Of a stretch of 9,911 nucleotides of DNA, positions 6,868-9,911 are shown in pieces. The DNA is taken from positions 1 through 9,911 of the forward strand of contig JASLMQ010000893.1 in NCBI GenBank assembly GCA_030746455.1, read 5' to 3'. The position numbers and the translations under genes were made by a program. The notes below the pieces were generated by a model. The model made no database searches, had not been told where the DNA came from, and was given only the letters and a program-made list of their open reading frames with translations. The number at the start of each line of letters is the position of its first letter. Position 1 is the first letter of the stretch. The DNA comes from Candidatus Latescibacterota bacterium. GTDB lineage: Bacteria; Latescibacterota; UBA2968; GCA-2709665.

Positions 6868-7124
6868 GCCATTCACGGAGTGTTTGTTGGGGCTACTTGA
6901 GGCGACGTGGGCGATCGTCATCTCATCTGGACGTGCTCGCTCGTATCGTGATCTGTGGACTTGTGATTTCAGCGGATAGAGGGTATCTTATTGCGCTGTG
7001 GTTCCTGGCATTTATGGTGAATCTCCCTGGGCACAAGGGCATACAACCCCTCCGTTGCCCGAGAGATGAGAGCGGGTGATAGAGCCGGGCAGGCAGCTTG
7101 TTCGGAGGGAGAGGACAAGGCAGC
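6868..7124 (+). other. Intergenic region between the lyase and triple-Rid genes
   Basis: The 257 bases contain no recognisable gene. The middle part (about 6940-7025) is richer in A/T than its surroundings and holds the candidate promoter listed separately. Farther down, GGGCA (7029-7033) with TGCCC (7056-7060), and GGG (7037-7039) with CCC (7047-7049), could pair as a nested leader hairpin. GAGGA at 7111-7115 is a good ribosome site for the ATG at 7125. No clear terminator follows the lyase stop codon. Confidence 0.45.
6961..6989 (+). promoter_or_regulatory. Candidate promoter for the triple-Rid gene
   Basis: TTGTGA (6961-6966) and TATCTT (6984-6989) are 17 bases apart, each matching four of six sigma70 consensus positions, within the most A/T-rich part of the gap. 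It would give a leader of about 130 bases, including the possible hairpin at 7029-7060. It is a prediction by eye. Confidence 0.3.
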
Positions 7125-8333
7125 ATGGTGAAGGTGTTGCGTGAGGGCAGGTTGAGCGATAGCGTGCAGGTCTCCAGTGTGGAGGCAGCCGACGTAAGAG
7201 AATACTTCTTCTGCGTGCGCCCAGCGGCGGACGTGGGGGACGTCGAGACCCAGGCCCGGTCGATATATGAGTCGCTGTTCGCCGCTATGGACGCGAACGG
7301 CGTAGAGCCCAAGGACCTCGTGACGGAGAAGATCTTCTTCAGCGACGTGGACCGCCAGTTCCGCATTCTGGAGGAGATAAGGAGCGAGGTCTATCGCCAG
7401 ACGGTGGAGGAGACCGGTTGCACGCCTGCAACCACCTTCCTTCACCAGCCTCCCTGCTATCCGGGCCGGCTCTGCGAGCTACAGGCGTTCGCGGTTGTGC
7501 CGACCGATGGGGCAACCGTAGAGACGCGTTGCGCGGACGACATGCCGGGGCTGGCGTCCGGCAAGGTCGTCAGCTACGACGGCCTCGAGCACATCTACCT
7601 CCTCAATCTGACCGGGAACGGTGCCCCCGACGCCGCCTTGGGTCTTGAGGACCAGGCGGAGAAGATGTTCGAGCGGGCCGATGCCTGTCTCGAACGACAC
7701 GGGGCGTCCTATCAGGACGTCATCCGAACCTGGATCTACCTGGCCGACATCGAGCGGGACTACGGGGCATTCAACCCGGTGCGGACGGTCTTTCACGAGA
7801 GGAGGGGGCTGGCGCGGATTCCCGCGAGCACCGGCATACAGGGAGCGACCTATCCCTGGACGCGAGGATGTACCCTGGACCTGTACGCGCTTCGGGCAGG
7901 ACCATCGGCGAAGGTGGGCGACCTGTACTCCCCGACGATGAATGAGGCCACTGCCTACGGGTCCTCGTTCTCGCGGGGAACGACCGTGACCTTCGGTGGA
8001 CGGACGACGGCCTATGTGTCGGGCACGGCCAGCATCGACACCGAAGGACGCGTGGTCCACGTGGGAGATATCGCGGGGCAGGTGAGGCGGATGCTCGAGA
8101 ACGTCGAGGCCCTCCTGGACACGTGTGGGGCGTCGTGGGCCGACAGTGTGAGCGCCATAACCTACCTGAAGCACCCGGAATACCTCGAGCCCTTTCTCGA
8201 GGGATGTCGCGAACGCGGCATCCTTCAAGATGTGCCGAATACGATCGCCGTGGCAGATGTCTGCGGACCCGAGTGGCTCTGTGAGATCGAGACCATTGCG
8301 GTGTTCCCCGAAGGGGGGCGGCAGGCAGCCTGA
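7125..8333 (+). CDS. Protein with three tandem Rid (YjgF/YER057c/UK114) modules
   Basis: The 402-residue product has no signal peptide. Three successive segments show the Rid pattern of a beta start, a long helix ending in 'G', a 'D.v....y' strand, a second helix and a final 'cElqaiAV'-like strand. They are about 25-126 (AMDANGVEPKDLVTEKIFFSD ending CELQAFAVVP), 145-258 (LERHGASYQDVIRTWIYLAD ending TLDLYALRAG) and 285-394 (TCGASWADSVSAITYLKH ending CEIETIAVFP). The third is the most canonical, with AYVSGTASID and GDIAGQVRRMLENVEALL. Classical RidA is a homotrimer of a single such module and hydrolyses reactive enamines/imines, using an Arg in the 'P-A-R' motif. Here the matching places read PATTFL, PASTGI and PNTIAV, with no Arg. 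Chorismatases (FkbO/Hyg5 type) also have Rid-like folds and a similar 'PASTGI' motif, so a chorismate-type ligand is an alternative. ATG 7125 follows GAGGA; a TTG at 7098 would place the ribosome site inside the gene. Confidence 0.85.
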   Translation: MVKVLREGRLSDSVQVSSVEAADVREYFFCVRPAADVGDVETQARSIYESLFAAMDANGVEPKDLVTEKIFFSDVDRQFRILEEIRSEVYRQTVEETGCTPATTFLHQPPCYPGRLCELQAFAVVPTDGATVETRCADDMPGLASGKVVSYDGLEHIYLLNLTGNGAPDAALGLEDQAEKMFERADACLERHGASYQDVIRTWIYLADIERDYGAFNPVRTVFHERRGLARIPASTGIQGATYPWTRGCTLDLYALRAGPSAKVGDLYSPTMNEATAYGSSFSRGTTVTFGGRTTAYVSGTASIDTEGRVVHVGDIAGQVRRMLENVEALLDTCGASWADSVSAITYLKHPEYLEPFLEGCRERGILQDVPNTIAVADVCGPEWLCEIETIAVFPEGGRQAA

Positions 8334-8390
8334 GACCACGGTGACGGCCATGGTGGATCACACGATCGGGATGCACCAAAATCAACATCG

Positions 8391-8419
8391 GGGCCGGGCT
8401 CTGTCCGGCCCTTTGTGTT
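8391..8419 (+). terminator. Intrinsic terminator after the triple-Rid gene
   Basis: GGGCCGG (8391-8397) pairs perfectly with CCGGCCC (8405-8411) around a seven-base loop and is followed by TTTGTGTT. It lies 58 bases after the Rid stop codon and 69 bases before the next gene, so it probably separates the two transcripts. Confidence 0.7.
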
Positions 8420-8487
8420 GCCGGGGAAGAGGGAGCAGGCACCCTCGGTTCGCCGGACGGCGCACCGACAGGCAAGGGGGTTGGCGG

Positions 8488-9911
8488 ATGAAGACGTTGT
8501 GCGGGCTGCTCGCAATGGGGATTCTGCTGCCCACGGCCCCGGCCGTCTCGGAGGACCCCTCGCCTGTCAGCGGCGGTCGCGCTCTGCCCTCGTTCGTGGA
8601 CGTGACGGAGGAATCGGGTATCCGGTTCCATCACAGCCACGGCGACGAGGACATGAGCAACATCATCGAGTCGAGTGGGTCCGGGTGCGCCGCGCTCGAC
8701 TACGACAACGATGGATGGATGGATCTCTACCTCTTGAACTGCGGCTACCACCCGCCGCTCAACGAGGGCCCTGCGGGAGACCGTGACCGGGACGCCCGTA
8801 ACCGACTGCTTCGGAACTTGGGGGACGGGCGATTTGTGGATGTCACCGACGAGGCCGGGTGCGGCGATCCAGGATACGGCATGGGCTGCGCGGTGGGTGA
8901 CATCGACAACGACGGGCACAGCGACCTCTACGTCACCAACTACGGGCGCAACAGCCTCTACCGGAACAACGGCGACGGTACCTTCTCCGATATCACGACC
9001 ACAGCCGGGGTGGGCGATACGCTCTGCGGGATCGGGTGCACGTTTCTGGACTACGACAACGACGGGTTCCTCGACCTGTATGTCGGGAACTACCTCGAGT
9101 ACGACCCGGAGTATCGGCTCTTCTTCGTCGCGGACCGATTCCCAGGCCCGATGGCCTACGCGGGGCAACCGGATGTGCTCTATCGGAACAACGGCGACGG
9201 CACGTTCAGCGACGTGACCGACGCTGCCGGCGTGCGCGGCGACGGCCGGGCTATGGGCGTAGTCTCGGCAGACTTCAACGGCGATGGCCGGATCGACATC
9301 TTCGTGGCCAACGACGCGATGACCAACTACCTGTTCCGCAACAACGGAGACGGCACGTTCACTGACGTTGCGCTCGAGGCAGGGGTCGGTTTCTCCGCCA
9401 GCGGCGATGCCAGCTCGTCGATGGGGGGTGATCTGGGCGACATCGACAACGACGGCGATCTGGACCTGCTGGTTCCCGACATGTCCTTCAACAATCTGTA
9501 TCTGAACGAGAGCGGAGACCTTTACCAGGATGTTACGGCCACGATCGGTGTGGCGGAGGCGAGTGGACAGTATGTGAGCTGGGGTGGCGATTTCGGGGAC
9601 TTCGACAACGATGGCTACCTGGACATCCTCATCAGCAACGGGGATGCGCACCGTCTGGACTCCTTGGAGCCCCTGCTGCTGCTCAACGTGCCGGGCGACC
9701 ACGGAACACGCCGCTTCAGAGACGTCTCCACCCGCAGCGGTCCCTGGTTCCGCCACAAGTCGGTCGCACGCGGCATGACCGTGGCCGATTTCGACAACGA
9801 CGGCGACCTCGATGTGTTCATGCTCAACCTGGACCAGCCGTCCCAGCTTGCCCGCAATGACTGCAACAACGGCAATCGCTGGCTGGTGCTGGACCTGGTG
9901 GGAACCGTGAG
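8488..9911 (+). CDS. Secreted FG-GAP/VCBS repeat protein of the ASPIC/UnbV (CRTAC1-like) type, C-terminus beyond right edge
   Basis: An ATG after GGCAAGGGGG opens a frame that runs to the right edge (474 full codons). Residues 1-20 look like a signal peptide (basic MKT, then LCGLLAMGILLPTAPA). The mature start, FVDVTEESGIRFHHSHG (36-52), is the usual opening of this family. Seven calcium-binding-type 'D.DNDG..D' loops follow, near residues 71, 138, 188, 262, 318, 371 and 434, each with the 'DLYV.N' strand. Several are preceded by 'LYRNNGDGTFSDVT' strands, the pattern of a beta-propeller. The last residues, NRWLVLDLVGT (463-473), match the beginning of the ASPIC/UnbV domain, so roughly the last hundred residues should lie outside the window. 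Such proteins are extracellular or periplasmic and usually thought to mediate adhesion or binding; the ligand is unknown. The terminator upstream suggests its own promoter, which was not identified. Confidence 0.92.
   Translation, partial: MKTLCGLLAMGILLPTAPAVSEDPSPVSGGRALPSFVDVTEESGIRFHHSHGDEDMSNIIESSGSGCAALDYDNDGWMDLYLLNCGYHPPLNEGPAGDRDRDARNRLLRNLGDGRFVDVTDEAGCGDPGYGMGCAVGDIDNDGHSDLYVTNYGRNSLYRNNGDGTFSDITTTAGVGDTLCGIGCTFLDYDNDGFLDLYVGNYLEYDPEYRLFFVADRFPGPMAYAGQPDVLYRNNGDGTFSDVTDAAGVRGDGRAMGVVSADFNGDGRIDIFVANDAMTNYLFRNNGDGTFTDVALEAGVGFSASGDASSSMGGDLGDIDNDGDLDLLVPDMSFNNLYLNESGDLYQDVTATIGVAEASGQYVSWGGDFGDFDNDGYLDILISNGDAHRLDSLEPLLLLNVPGDHGTRRFRDVSTRSGPWFRHKSVARGMTVADFDNDGDLDVFMLNLDQPSQLARNDCNNGNRWLVLDLVGTV

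Noticed and set aside
7029..7060. A riboswitch in the leader of the Rid gene
   Set aside because: Nested short stems are possible, but no conserved core of a riboswitch class could be recognised; it is described only as a possible hairpin.
7098..7124. TTG at 7098 as the start of the triple-Rid gene
   Set aside because: The codons it would add contain the purine-rich GGAGGGAGAGGA stretch that serves as ribosome site for the ATG at 7125, and they encode a Gly-rich tail with no homology.
7771..9756. A 661-codon open frame on the minus strand with a Val-rich repetitive product
   Set aside because: The repetitive Val/Ile/Asp pattern is the reverse reading of the Asp-Asn-Asp-Gly codons of the FG-GAP protein. 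It also spans the end of the Rid gene and a terminator.

Overview
This is a GC-rich, densely coded bacterial segment. It holds six protein genes, and the two outermost run off the window edges. The gene types suggest an uncultured, carbohydrate-degrading environmental lineage of the Planctomycetota / Latescibacterota / Poribacteria kind: a DUF6785-type membrane protein, a heparinase II/III-like protein, an SUMF1-type lipoprotein, a multi-Rid protein and an ASPIC/UnbV-type repeat protein. That assignment rests on gene content alone and is weak. No rRNA, tRNA, transposase, integrase, CRISPR array or phage gene was seen.

Layout. Positions 1-809 (minus) encode the N-terminal 269 residues of a polytopic membrane protein of the DUF6785 type. 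It is divergent, across a 235-base region, from a plus-strand gene (1045-2388) for a predicted alpha/alpha-toroid (six-hairpin, C5-epimerase- or glycosidase-like) protein with an apparent beta-rich insertion. That gene converges, with only 22 bases between stop codons, on a minus-strand gene (2411-3295) for a predicted lipoprotein with an SUMF1/formylglycine-generating-enzyme fold that lacks both catalytic cysteines. A 233-base gap follows. It holds a candidate promoter for the lipoprotein gene and a roughly 140-base imperfect palindrome built from CAGCC/GGCTG words. The largest gene (3529-6867, plus) encodes a 1112-residue heparinase II/III-like polysaccharide lyase with a Cys/His cluster near its N-terminus. 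After a 257-base gap comes a 402-residue protein (7125-8333, plus) made of three consecutive Rid (YjgF/YER057c/UK114) modules. A GC-rich hairpin with a T-rich tail follows, then the first 474 residues of a secreted FG-GAP/VCBS repeat protein (8488 to the right edge) that ends just as an ASPIC/UnbV domain begins.

How the genes may work together. The toroid protein, the lyase and the membrane protein could form a module for taking up and cleaving acidic (uronate-containing) glycans. Neither enzyme shows a signal peptide, which suggests they act on imported oligosaccharides in the cytoplasm. The Rid-like protein might deal with a reactive enamine/imine or chorismate-like metabolite, but its active-site arginine is missing from all three modules. 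No SusC/SusD pair, sulfatase or regulator is visible, so the module is an inference from proximity. The most unusual item is the triple-Rid protein, which could fold as a single-chain version of the usual Rid trimer.
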